From positions 496,001-560,000 of the forward strand of contig JBFXDS010000003.1 in assembly GCA_050180895.1 (NCBI GenBank): a stretch of DNA of 64,000 nt. The letters run 5' to 3'. Below are positions 1 to 9,220 of the stretch, in pieces. The DNA comes from JBGPEQ01 sp050180895 (lineage in GTDB: Bacteria > Pseudomonadota > Alphaproteobacteria > Dongiales > Dongiaceae). The position numbers were made by a program, and so were the translations under genes. Every line of letters starts with the position of its first letter. Within the stretch, counting starts at the first letter, position 1. The notes below the pieces were generated by a model. It worked only from the letters and a program-made list of their open reading frames with translations. It searched no databases and was not told where the DNA came from.

Positions 1-1245
<1,245 letters not shown>

Positions 1246-1254
1246 GCCGCGACC

Positions 1255-2259
1255 CTAGCGCGGATCGCCGTGCCGTTGTAGGGGCCGCGCCGCCGCCCGC
1301 CGCAGGCGGTCGTTGATGGCGCGGCCGAGGCCGCGGTCGGGAATCGGCATGACTGCGATCCCGGCGAGGCCGGGCCGGTCCAGCGAGCGCAGCATCGCGA
1401 AGAGATTGGCCGCCGCCTCGACGAGATCGCCGCCGAGGCTCAGATTCTCCATGAGCGCGGCGCCGGCCGATGGCGACGGACCGAAGGCGAGCAGGGCTTC
1501 GCCCGGCCGCGCGGCGGCAGCGTGCATCCGCAATGGCAGGTCCGGCGCATAGTGGCTTGCCAGCAGTCCCGGTGATTTCGGCGTCTCCGTTGACGTATCG
1601 CTTGAAGATGCCAGCGGTCCGATCACGGCGGCCAGCTCTTCCTCGGTCACCCCGCCGGGCCGTAACAGGAGCGACGTGGGGCCGGTCAGGTCGACGACCG
1701 TGGACTCGATGCCGATCGGGCAGCGTCCGCCGTCGAGGATCATCGCTGCTTTGTCGCCGAGCGACTGCGCGACATGCGCCGCCGTCGTCGGGCTTACCTT
1801 GCCCGAGGCGTTGGCGCTCGGCGCGGCGAGGGGCCGGCCGCAGGCGGCGAGCAGGGCCTGCGCAACCGCATGGCGCGGCATGCGCAGCGCCATGCTGTCG
1901 AGGCCGGCGCTCGCCAGCAGCGAGACCGTGCTGTCCGCCCGCCGCGGCAGCACCAACGTCAGTGCGCCCGGCCAGAATCGTTCCGCCAGGAGGTCGGCAC
2001 GACGATCGAAGTTCGCCTGCGCGCGGGCGGCTGCCGAATCTGCGACATGCACGATCAGCGGGTTGAAGCGCGGGCGGCCTTTGGCTGCGAAGATGCGCGC
2101 CACGGCGCGGTCGTCGGTCGCATCGCCGCCCAGGCCGTAGACCGTCTCGGTCGGAAACGCGACCAGTTCGCCGGCCAGGATCAGCCGCGCCGCCGCCGCG
2201 ATGCCGTCGCCGTCCGCGGCAACCACATTGGCATGGGGTGAAGTCGTCTCGGATTGCAT
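1255..2259 (-). CDS. tsaC: L-threonylcarbamoyladenylate synthase (Sua5/YrdC/YwlC type)
   Basis: Makes threonylcarbamoyl-AMP from threonine, bicarbonate and ATP for the t6A37 modification of ANN-decoding tRNAs. 334 residues: an N-terminal YrdC domain (about 15-200) with AFPTETVYGLGG, KGRPRFNPLIVH and APSANASGKVSPT, then a C-terminal Sua5 domain preceded by the SPGLLASHYAP linker. The length matches the two-domain Sua5 form rather than short TsaC. I start at the ATG at 2259. The frame stays open upstream only because it runs through a palindromic repeat (2268-2350) that would add an artefactual extension. Confidence 0.94.
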   Translation of the reverse strand: MQSETTSPHANVVAADGDGIAAAARLILAGELVAFPTETVYGLGGDATDDRAVARIFAAKGRPRFNPLIVHVADSAAARAQANFDRRADLLAERFWPGALTLVLPRRADSTVSLLASAGLDSMALRMPRHAVAQALLAACGRPLAAPSANASGKVSPTTAAHVAQSLGDKAAMILDGGRCPIGIESTVVDLTGPTSLLLRPGGVTEEELAAVIGPLASSSDTSTETPKSPGLLASHYAPDLPLRMHAAAARPGEALLAFGPSPSAGAALMENLSLGGDLVEAAANLFAMLRSLDRPGLAGIAVMPIPDRGLGRAINDRLRRAAARPLQRHGDPR

Positions 2260-2267
2260 GACGATCC

Positions 2268-2350
2268 TGCGTCCTTCGACAGGCTCAGGATGAGGGGAAA
2301 TCGTCATGGCACAAAGGAAATCCCTCATCCTGAGCCTGTCGAAGGACGCA
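2268..2350. repeat. 83-bp dispersed palindromic element, copy 1
   Basis: Perfect 29-bp inverted arms containing CCTTCGACAGGCTCAGGATG flank a 25-bp spacer. It lies immediately upstream of the tsaC start. The same element with an AAGCT variant occurs at 23916-23998 and 57411-57493, both also 83 bp, and in truncated form at 39881-39945. RNA from either strand would fold into a long hairpin. Confidence 0.9.
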
Positions 2351-2381
2351 TATTTGTCGATCCCGGTCTCTTGCAGCTGAC

Positions 2382-2419
2382 TTGAATAACAAAGGAGCCG
2401 CTCTTGACGAGGCGGCTCC
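2382..2419 (-). terminator. Possible intrinsic terminator on the minus strand
   Basis: An 8-bp stem (GGAGCCGC/GCGGCTCC, 2394-2401 with 2412-2419) is followed on the minus strand by TTTGTTATT. It could end transcripts coming from the phosphatase gene at 2704-3507. The 284 bases between that gene and this hairpin (2420-2703) are less GC-rich than the flanks and contain no gene I can support. Confidence 0.4.
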
Positions 2420-2703
2420 CGTGTTTCATCTCGGTGGCGCAGCCCATCCGCGGTCATGAGACCCGCGCCCGAGTCACCGCAAAGGAGTTGCGGCGGCTAT
2501 GAAAGTGATCGCCGTAGCGACCACAGTGTCCGTGAAGGGCAGCGATTTCTGCACAACTTCACACTAAAAAATCTAGTCCTCTTCGAATCGGACTTCAAGA
2601 GATTCATGCAGCTTTTTCGCCGCACCCGGACAATCATATTGCGGATCGAGATTGGGATCGCGCAAACGATCGATGATGGCGCGAGGCCGGCTCGTCCGCG
2701 CGC

Positions 2704-3507
2704 TCAGGCCGCCCGGCCGCGCACCACGAAATGCGGGTTGTCGAACCCCGGCTTGCCGTAGGTCAGGTCGGCGCCGTCGAGCGTTGTCACCCGGCCGCCG
2801 GCAGCCAGCACGATCGCGTGGCCGGCGGCGGTGTCCCATTCCATCGTCCGCCCGAGACGCGGATAGAGGTCGGCGACGCCTTCCGCCACCAGGCAGAACT
2901 TGAGCGCGCTGCCGGCGATGCGCCGGCCGCCGACGCGCTCGCCCGCCAGGAACGCGTCGAGCGCATCGGAATCGCCGTGCGAGCGGCTCGACAGCACGAT
3001 CGCGCCGTCGGCCGGCGGTCGCCGCGCGCCGATGATGCGGATGGCGTCCTCCTGCCGCTTGCGCGCCGGCCGCGGCACGATCCCGCCATAGGTGGTCGCC
3101 AGGGCCGGGATATGCACGACGCCGAGCAGCGGATGCCCGTCCTCGATCAGCGCGATGTTGACGGTGAATTCGTCGTTGCGGCGGATGAACTCCTTGGTCC
3201 CGTCGAGCGGATCGACGAGCCAGAATCGCCGGCTCGGGTTGGCAGGCCCGTGCACGTCCGGGATACGGCCGGCGGCCACGGCTTCCTCGGAAACCACGGG
3301 CACGCCCGGCAGCAGCTGCTCCAAGGCCGGCAGGATCACCGCCTCCGCCGCCTCGTCCGCCGCCGTCACCGGCGAGGCATCGGCCTTGGCCCGCACCTCG
3401 ATCGCGCCGCGGTAGAATTCCAGGATCACCGCGCCGGCGCGCTCGGCAATGGCCTCCACTGCTGCGAGCAGGCTCTCGTCGATCGTGGCGCGTGGGCTCC
3501 CGCTCAT
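2704..3507 (-). CDS. cysQ: 3'(2'),5'-bisphosphate nucleotidase / inositol monophosphatase family (CysQ-like)
   Basis: Li+-sensitive Mg2+ phosphatase fold; the closest role is hydrolysis of 3'-phosphoadenosine 5'-phosphate produced in sulfate assimilation. 267 residues, usual for CysQ. Metal-binding motifs are all present: VVSEE (motif for the first Mg2+), WLVDPLDGTKEF (D-P-L-D-G-T) and EWDTAAGHAIV near the C-terminus. KEFI after DGT is typical of CysQ rather than inositol phosphatases. I use the ATG at 3507; an upstream in-frame ATG at 3588 would add 27 residues with no family match. No sulfate-assimilation genes adjoin it. Confidence 0.87.
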   Translation of the reverse strand: MSGSPRATIDESLLAAVEAIAERAGAVILEFYRGAIEVRAKADASPVTAADEAAEAVILPALEQLLPGVPVVSEEAVAAGRIPDVHGPANPSRRFWLVDPLDGTKEFIRRNDEFTVNIALIEDGHPLLGVVHIPALATTYGGIVPRPARKRQEDAIRIIGARRPPADGAIVLSSRSHGDSDALDAFLAGERVGGRRIAGSALKFCLVAEGVADLYPRLGRTMEWDTAAGHAIVLAAGGRVTTLDGADLTYGKPGFDNPHFVVRGRAA

Positions 3508-3630
3508 GCGCGGCCGCTGCGGATCTGTCCCATCATCTGCCTCCTGAACGCCGCGGCTCGCGGCTGCCGGATGATAGGCGACGACCACCCGCCCTCAAGA
3601 GGAAAATGCGCCGCCTCGGTCGATCCGCGG

Positions 3631-3713
3631 TAGGGGCGAGCGGCGCTCGCCCTCTTTGCACAACTCCGGCCGTCGGCGTTTGAACGAACACGGGCGAGCG
3701 CCGCTCGCCCCTA
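3631..3713. repeat. 83-bp paired REP-like element, copy 1
   Basis: Two perfect 22-bp inverted arms (starting TAGGGGCGAGCGGCGCTCGC) flank a 39-bp centre. Each arm is itself a palindrome (GGCGAGC/GCTCGCC). An element with identical arms and identical total length lies at 58500-58582; the centres differ. It lies between the divergent phosphatase and MFS genes. Confidence 0.9.
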
Positions 3714-3857
3714 TCAAATCCCGGCACCGAGCGTACGCACCCTCACGCCTGTGCACGGAGCATGCGGGGCCTGCGTCGGACGGCATTGCCGGAGGCGACT
3801 CCGTCCCGGTAGAGTCGGTGCCGCCGTCCCGCTCACCTCGCCGCGTCGATCCACGCC

Positions 3858-5078
3858 ATGACCACCGAAGCCTTCGCCTGGACACGGGCCTTCGTCCGGC
3901 CGGGCGCGGTCGTCTTCGCCAGCCTGTTCGCCCTCGACTCGATGGCGCGGGCAACCCTCTCCACGGTGATCCCGCTGCAGGCCTACGCCGTGCTCGGCAG
4001 CGAGCGCGACGTCAGCCTGCTGTTCTTCGCCGTCGGCTGGGTCGGCATCGCCGCGACGCTTTTCATCCCCGTGCTCGTCCGCCGCTTCCGCCCGCGCTGG
4101 GTCTACACCATGGCGGCAGCGCTGCTGGTGCTGGCGCCGCTGCTGCTCGCCCTCGCCAGCTTCGCCGGCTTCGTCGCCGGCATGTTCCTGCGCGCCTATG
4201 CCGCCGCCTGTCTGCTCAACCTGCTCAACCTCTACATCATGGCCTATATCCGCAAGCGCGACCTGTCGCGCTCGGAGCCGCTGCGCACCCTGTTCTCGGC
4301 CGTGGCCTGGTCGATCGGCCCGATGCTTGGCCCCTATCTCTACGAGGAGTTCTCCCCCAACTGGGCCTTCGGCCTCAGCGCCGCCTGCGCCGTCCTGCAC
4401 CTCGCCTATTTCTGGTGGCTGCGGCTGGAATACGGCCCGGCGCTGGCGCCCGGCCAGCCCGTCAACACCAATCCCTTCCCGCATATCCGCCGCTACGCCG
4501 CCCAGCCGCGGCTGGTGCTGGCCTGGCTGCTGAATTTCGGCCGCGAGACCTGGTGGGTCGCCTTCTTCGTCTACACGCCGATCCAGATGAAGGAGCTGCT
4601 GCCCGGCGGCGTGACGATCGGCGGCACCGTGCTGCCCGGCGGCTTCATCGGCGGCTTCGTCGTCTCCTGCGGCACGGTCCTGCTGTTCGCCTCCCATGCC
4701 ATGGGCTGGATTGCCCGCCTGGCCGGGCTGCGCCGCCACATGATGGTCTGCTTCCTGCTCGGCGCCGTGGCGACGGCCGCAGCGACGGTCGCCACGGACT
4801 CGCCGGGCTGGCTGGCGGCGGCGCTCCTCGCCGGCGCTGTCGGCGCGGTCGGCCTCGACGCCGTCTGCGTCGTGCCCTACCTGCGCGCCGTGCGCGCCCG
4901 CGAGCGGCCGGAGATGACCATGGTGTTCAGCCTCTACCGCGATTTCGCCGGGCTGGCGCCCATGGCGCTGTTCGCGCTGCTGCTGACCTTCTTCGAGATG
5001 CCGGCGGTCTATGCCGCCGTCGCCCTCGGCATGGCCGTCTGCGCGCTCCTCGCCCACTGGCTGCCGCGGAGCATGTAG
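3858..5078 (+). CDS. MFS transporter
   Basis: 406-residue polytopic membrane protein with about 12 hydrophobic segments and the two-halves pattern of a major facilitator, including a central cytoplasmic loop rich in Arg and Pro (about 195-215). The MFS motif-A region is degenerate (VRRFRPRW near residue 75), so the subfamily cannot be given and the substrate is unknown. The next gene, a DMT exporter, begins 5 bp after the stop, so the two are probably co-transcribed. The start ATG at 3858 gives a short polar N-terminus before the first membrane segment. Confidence 0.8.
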   Translation: MTTEAFAWTRAFVRPGAVVFASLFALDSMARATLSTVIPLQAYAVLGSERDVSLLFFAVGWVGIAATLFIPVLVRRFRPRWVYTMAAALLVLAPLLLALASFAGFVAGMFLRAYAAACLLNLLNLYIMAYIRKRDLSRSEPLRTLFSAVAWSIGPMLGPYLYEEFSPNWAFGLSAACAVLHLAYFWWLRLEYGPALAPGQPVNTNPFPHIRRYAAQPRLVLAWLLNFGRETWWVAFFVYTPIQMKELLPGGVTIGGTVLPGGFIGGFVVSCGTVLLFASHAMGWIARLAGLRRHMMVCFLLGAVATAAATVATDSPGWLAAALLAGAVGAVGLDAVCVVPYLRAVRARERPEMTMVFSLYRDFAGLAPMALFALLLTFFEMPAVYAAVALGMAVCALLAHWLPRSM

Positions 5079-5083
5079 CCGCC

Positions 5084-6031
5084 ATGTCCGCCGGCCGCGC
5101 TGATCCCGTCCGGAGTGCGGTCGCCGCCAATCTCGGCCTGCTGCTCATGGTCGTCATCTGGGGCGCCATGTTCCCGGCCATCGAGCGCATCCTCGAGACC
5201 TGGGACGTGATCTCGGCCACCGCCGGCCGCCACACCCTGGCGGTCGTCGCCCTGCTTCTGGTGCTGGCGATCCGTGATCGCGGCGTGCCGCTGCGCCGCT
5301 CCATGCCCTGGGGCCGGCTGCTGCTGCTCGGCGTCCTCGGCATGAGCCTGACCTCGCTGATGATGACGCTCAGCATCGAGCTCTCCAGCGGCGTCTCCGC
5401 CGCCATCGCCTCGGCGACGAACCCGATCACCTCGGCCGTCACCGCGCGGCTGCTGCATCGGGTGCCGCTGCTGCCCGGCATCGTGCTCGGCGCGGCATTG
5501 TCGACGGCCGGCGCGCTGGTCGCGATCATCGGCGGCGCCGGCGCCGCTGTGACGCTGGGTGGCGGCGAATTGCTGGTCATCGCCGCCAACGTTCTCTGGA
5601 CCTGGTATTCGATGATGGCGCAGCGCTGGCTCGCCGGCTATTCCCAGCTGCACATTGCCGGCCTCACCGCGCTCACCGGCGTGGCCGGCCTCTATGCCGT
5701 GATCGCCGTCGCCGGCGCCTCCGGCCTCGCCGCGTTCCATGTCGACCTGTCGCCGGAGCCGCTCCTGTTGCTGCTCGTCGCTGGCGCCTCCGTCGCCGTC
5801 GGCAATTCGCTCTGGCACTACGGCGTCAGCCGCGTCGGCGTCACCCTCGCCGCGATGTACGGCAACCTGATCCCCGTCGTCGCCGCCGCCATCGCCTTCT
5901 GGGCCGGCACCCCGCCGACCGCCGCCCAGCTCCTCGGCGCCGCCATCATCATCGCCGGCGTCCTCTACGCCCAGACCCTGGCGCTGCGGCGGCAGGCCGC
6001 TCAGGTCGCCGCGGCGGCGGCCGACGCATAG
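5084..6031 (+). CDS. EamA/DMT family transporter
   Basis: 315-residue inner-membrane protein with ten predicted hydrophobic helices in two EamA repeats: about 15-145, with the typical WGAMFPAI opening, and about 160-300, ending in LLGAAIIIAGVLY. Such proteins usually export metabolites or amino acids. The start is the ATG 5 bp after the MFS stop; a much longer open frame upstream is antisense and out-of-frame sequence over the MFS gene. A strong hairpin follows the stop. Confidence 0.85.
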   Translation: MSAGRADPVRSAVAANLGLLLMVVIWGAMFPAIERILETWDVISATAGRHTLAVVALLLVLAIRDRGVPLRRSMPWGRLLLLGVLGMSLTSLMMTLSIELSSGVSAAIASATNPITSAVTARLLHRVPLLPGIVLGAALSTAGALVAIIGGAGAAVTLGGGELLVIAANVLWTWYSMMAQRWLAGYSQLHIAGLTALTGVAGLYAVIAVAGASGLAAFHVDLSPEPLLLLLVAGASVAVGNSLWHYGVSRVGVTLAAMYGNLIPVVAAAIAFWAGTPPTAAQLLGAAIIIAGVLYAQTLALRRQAAQVAAAAADA

Positions 6032-6066
6032 CGCGGGGTGCGGCATCGCCGCCAAGCCGCTCGCTA

Positions 6067-6098
6067 TTCCCCTGCTCGTCGCGCGACGAGCAGGGGAA
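6067..6098. terminator. Bidirectional hairpin between convergent genes
   Basis: Perfect 15-bp inverted repeat TTCCCCTGCTCGTCG with a 2-nt centre, lying between the convergent stops of the DMT transporter (6031) and the MBL hydrolase (6138). No T-run follows, so it may act as a factor-dependent or bidirectional stop, or as an mRNA-end stabiliser. Confidence 0.55.
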
Positions 6099-6137
6099 CG
6101 ACCTAACTGATTGCCGAAGAGCGACTGAACGCACTCA

Positions 6138-6932
6138 TCACGCCGCCGTCGCCCCATAGCCCGGATCGCGCTTCCGCAGATAGGCGTCCGCCAGCTCGAC
6201 CAGCCGGTCGCGGCCGAAGCTCGGATCGTGCCCGGCATGCACCACGCGGACGGGCATTGTGCGCAGCCGCCGCATGGTCCGGACATAGGCGGCGATGTCG
6301 GAGTGGGAGAGCTCGTCGAGCAGCGGCCCGTCATAGATGGCGTCGCCCGAGAACAGGATGCCCGTCGCCGCCTCCCACAGCCCGATGCTGCCCGGCGAGT
6401 GCCCCGGCAGGTGCAGCACCTCGAAGCGCCGGTCGCCGGTGTCGACCCTATCGCCCTCCTCGACGATGCGCGTCGCCCGCGCCGGCCGCACGCGGTAGCT
6501 GCGGAGGTCGTAGCCGGCGTGGGGCAGGGCGGTGATCAGAGATCCCTCCACCTCGTAGCCGGCGATGCGCAGCTTGCGCAGGTCGCCGGCGTCGAAGTCG
6601 TCGGCGATCAGCGTGTTGCGCTCGCTCGGCGCCTCCAGCCCGGCGGCCTCGAGCCGGTGCACCAGGCAGTCCGTGAACTCGAAATGCCCGCCGACATGGT
6701 CGGCATGGGTGTGGGTGGCGACGGCGATGACGGGCTTGTCGATCAGGTGCCGCGTCGCCTCCGCCAAGCTGGCGATGCCCATGCCGGTATCGATGAGCAG
6801 GTCGCGGTCGCGCCCCCGCACATGCCAGATGTTGCAGCGCATGAGCGGCACGACATGCGGCTCCCACAGCAGGGTGATGTCGTCGTCGATGCGGCGGGTC
6901 TCGAACCAGCGCTCGGCGATCTCGACGAGCAT
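6138..6932 (-). CDS. MBL-fold metallo-hydrolase
   Basis: 264-residue metallo-beta-lactamase fold protein. The zinc-binding motif THTHADHVGG lies near residue 93, followed by HLPGHSPGS (third metal-site His), FSGDAIYDG (bridging Asp) and VVHAGHD (last His). The complete ligand set suggests a working dinuclear hydrolase. The GHSPGSIGL segment resembles glyoxalase II-like and lactonase-like members, but the substrate is not determinable. The start is the ATG at 6932. It is convergent with the DMT transporter and divergent from the DUF423 gene. Confidence 0.88.
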   Translation of the reverse strand: MLVEIAERWFETRRIDDDITLLWEPHVVPLMRCNIWHVRGRDRDLLIDTGMGIASLAEATRHLIDKPVIAVATHTHADHVGGHFEFTDCLVHRLEAAGLEAPSERNTLIADDFDAGDLRKLRIAGYEVEGSLITALPHAGYDLRSYRVRPARATRIVEEGDRVDTGDRRFEVLHLPGHSPGSIGLWEAATGILFSGDAIYDGPLLDELSHSDIAAYVRTMRRLRTMPVRVVHAGHDPSFGRDRLVELADAYLRKRDPGYGATAA

Positions 6933-7069
6933 GCGCGGCCTCCGGCGGGCTGTCGGGCCGTCCGAGCGTAGCGCAGCCGCGGCGGCTCTGCCAGCGAGGT
7001 CGCCCGATGTTTTACGTAGTGCATTTCTGCGTAGAATGGCCCCGGAAAATTCGCAGCGGACGGGAAAAT

Positions 7070-7465
7070 ATGGGTCTCTGGCTGGTCGCCGCCGGCCTCA
7101 ACGGATTGATTGCGGTCGCCATGGGCGCCTTCGCCGCGCACGGCCTGCGCGCCGCGCTCGATCCCGTCGCCCTCGGCTGGGTCGAGACGGCGAGCCGCTA
7201 TCAGCTCTGGCACGCCCTGGCGCTGCTCGGCGTCGCCCTGCTGATGCGCGAGGACACGCGGCCTTGCCGCCGCCTGCTGCATCTCGCCGGCTGGGCCTTC
7301 CTCGCCGGCATCGTCCTGTTCGCCGGCAGCCTCTACCTGATGGCGCTGACGCCGGTCCGCGCCCTGGCCTGGGTCACGCCGTTCGGCGGCGTGACGCTGC
7401 TGGCCGGCTGGGCCGTTCTCGCCTTCGTCGGTCTGCGGCGCTGGCGGGTGCCCGGCGCGGACTAA
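7070..7465 (+). CDS. DUF423 small integral membrane protein
   Basis: 131-residue protein with four hydrophobic helices. The N-terminal GAFAAHGL, then RYQLWHALALL and the closing TPFGGVTLLAGW are characteristic of the DUF423/YgdD family, whose function is unknown. I start at the ATG at 7070, which opens directly into the first helix; an upstream in-frame ATG at 7007 would add 21 mostly polar residues. Its last bases overlap the stop of the convergent L,D-transpeptidase gene by 4 bp. Confidence 0.9.
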   Translation: MGLWLVAAGLNGLIAVAMGAFAAHGLRAALDPVALGWVETASRYQLWHALALLGVALLMREDTRPCRRLLHLAGWAFLAGIVLFAGSLYLMALTPVRALAWVTPFGGVTLLAGWAVLAFVGLRRWRVPGAD

Positions 7466-9141
7466 TCCTTGCCGCCCCGCTCGGCCACCGCGGGCGCGGC
7501 CGTGTCGCGCTCATAGACGTCCTTGCGGAACTGCACCGTGCCCGCCGCGTCGACCCAGGCGGTGTCGTAGACCAGATGCACCGGCAGCGGCGCGGCGAGC
7601 GTCACGCCGCGGTTGCGCCCATCCTTGATCACCGACTCGATCCGTTCCCGCGACCAGGCCGGATCGTCCTTCAGCAGCAGGGCGGCGAAGCCGAGCGGGT
7701 CGGGCAGGCGCACGCAGCCGGAGCTGAGGAAGCGGTCCGCCTTGGTGAACAGCGACGGCTTGTTGGTGCCGTGCAGGTAGACGTCATAAGGATTCGGGAA
7801 CAGGAACTTGGCCGGTCCCAGCGCGTTCTCGGGGCCGGGATCCTGGCGCAGCCGCAGTCGCATCTGCTTGGCCTCGGGGCTGAACCAGTCGATGGTGCTG
7901 GGGTCGACCTCGTTCGCCGGCTCCTCCGCCCGGTAGACGCGGATGCCGCTGTAGTGCGCGAGATAACCAGGGTCCTTGCGCAGCTTCGGCAGGAAGTCCT
8001 TGCGGTAGATGCCGGACGGCACGTTCCAGTAGGGATTGAACTCCAGCCGGTTGATGGCGCTGTGCAGTTCCGGCGTCCGCCGGTCCCGCCGCCCGACGAT
8101 GACGTTGAAGGACGCCGTGACCGTCCCGCCCTGCACCAAGGTCAGCTGCGGTCCGGCGATGTTGACCATCACATGGTCGTCGCCCCAGTCGCGCGCCTGT
8201 TCGTGCAGCCGGCGCAGATTGTAGGTCATCGACGCCAGCCGCGACTCGACCGGCAGGTTGAAGGCGTCGATGGTGCCGTGGCCGATGACGCCGTCGACGG
8301 CCAAGCCGTGACGGGCCTGGAAGGCGCGCACCGCCTCGGCCAGCGCGCCGTCATAGAGGGCGGGATCCTCGGCGTTCTCGGCGAGGTCGCCCGACGCCAG
8401 CAGGCGCTGACGCACCTGCAGGATGCGGCCGTCGCGCGCGCCGGGTTCGAGCTTGGCGCCGGGATTGACGGTCGGCCAGCCGCCGCGCTCGGCCATTGCG
8501 CGGTAGTTGCCGATCGCCGCGCGCAGCCGCCAGAACGTCGGGTCCGGCGGCAGCCAGCGCGGCAGCTCCTCGTCGAGGCTGTCGCCGACCGCGCCCACCG
8601 CCTGCGGATGCGGGCCGGGCGCGGGGAGATCCTCCGGGTCGACGGCGCCGCCGGCCAGGGCGGCGCTGAGGAGGAGGTCGAGTTCCGCCAGCGCCGCCGG
8701 CGTCGCGGCACCCTGGTGCAGCGCGGCAGCGGCGAGGTCGGCGCCAAAGGACACGGCGCCGCTGCGCTGCAGCCGCTCCATCGCGGCCAGCAGGCGCTCG
8801 CCCTGGGGCTGCAGCCCGGCGCTGTTCACCCAGACCGGCTGGTGGTTGCGCTCCTCGTAGATCTGCCGGAGGACGGCGGCATCGACCGAAACCAGTTGCT
8901 GGAGGGTCGACCCGTCGCTGGCGAGATCGCGGATCGCCTCGACGAGCGCCGGATCGATCGCCGGCGCCGGTGCGCCCGTCAGCGGCAGGACCGGGCCGCG
9001 GTCGGCCTGCGCTTCGGCCCAGGCCGGTTCTGCGGGCTGCAGCAACAGCGTCGTCAGAGCGAGGAGGCAGAGCCCCACCGCCCGCAGTCGACCGCCATCA
9101 CCCGGCTGCGCCCGCCTTGCGCGGCCGCCGAACTCCGTCAT
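7462..9141 (-). CDS. L,D-transpeptidase, YcbB/LdtD-like
   Basis: 559-residue periplasmic enzyme expected to make 3-3 peptidoglycan cross-links. Order: N-terminal hydrophobic signal anchor, a scaffold region, a peptidoglycan-binding domain (AVRAFQARHGLAVDGVIG) and a YkuD catalytic domain. Catalytic motif: HGTNKPSLF followed by SSGCVRLPD, with Cys as nucleophile, a complete H-x-G...S-x-G-C-x-R signature. The start is the ATG at 9141 in front of the signal segment; the open frame further upstream overlaps the next gene and is not used. A second enzyme of the same architecture lies directly upstream, so this is a tandem duplication. Confidence 0.92.
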   Translation of the reverse strand: MTEFGGRARRAQPGDGGRLRAVGLCLLALTTLLLQPAEPAWAEAQADRGPVLPLTGAPAPAIDPALVEAIRDLASDGSTLQQLVSVDAAVLRQIYEERNHQPVWVNSAGLQPQGERLLAAMERLQRSGAVSFGADLAAAALHQGAATPAALAELDLLLSAALAGGAVDPEDLPAPGPHPQAVGAVGDSLDEELPRWLPPDPTFWRLRAAIGNYRAMAERGGWPTVNPGAKLEPGARDGRILQVRQRLLASGDLAENAEDPALYDGALAEAVRAFQARHGLAVDGVIGHGTIDAFNLPVESRLASMTYNLRRLHEQARDWGDDHVMVNIAGPQLTLVQGGTVTASFNVIVGRRDRRTPELHSAINRLEFNPYWNVPSGIYRKDFLPKLRKDPGYLAHYSGIRVYRAEEPANEVDPSTIDWFSPEAKQMRLRLRQDPGPENALGPAKFLFPNPYDVYLHGTNKPSLFTKADRFLSSGCVRLPDPLGFAALLLKDDPAWSRERIESVIKDGRNRGVTLAAPLPVHLVYDTAWVDAAGTVQFRKDVYERDTAAPAVAERGGKD

Positions 9142-9220
9142 GATCGAGAACCCCCGCCGACCCGTACCCGCGGAGAATACACAAGAAACGCGGGCAAGTC
9201 CCGGCCCCGCTCCGCCCCGG

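Noticed and set aside
2456..2839. Small frames in the gap between tsaC and the cysQ-like gene
   Set aside because: No ribosome site or family match; the minus-strand tail is merely less GC-rich DNA.
3656..6031. 791-codon plus-strand frame suggesting an MFS-DMT fusion
   Set aside because: The first 475 codons are an out-of-frame reading of the MFS gene; the DMT gene has its own ATG at 5084.
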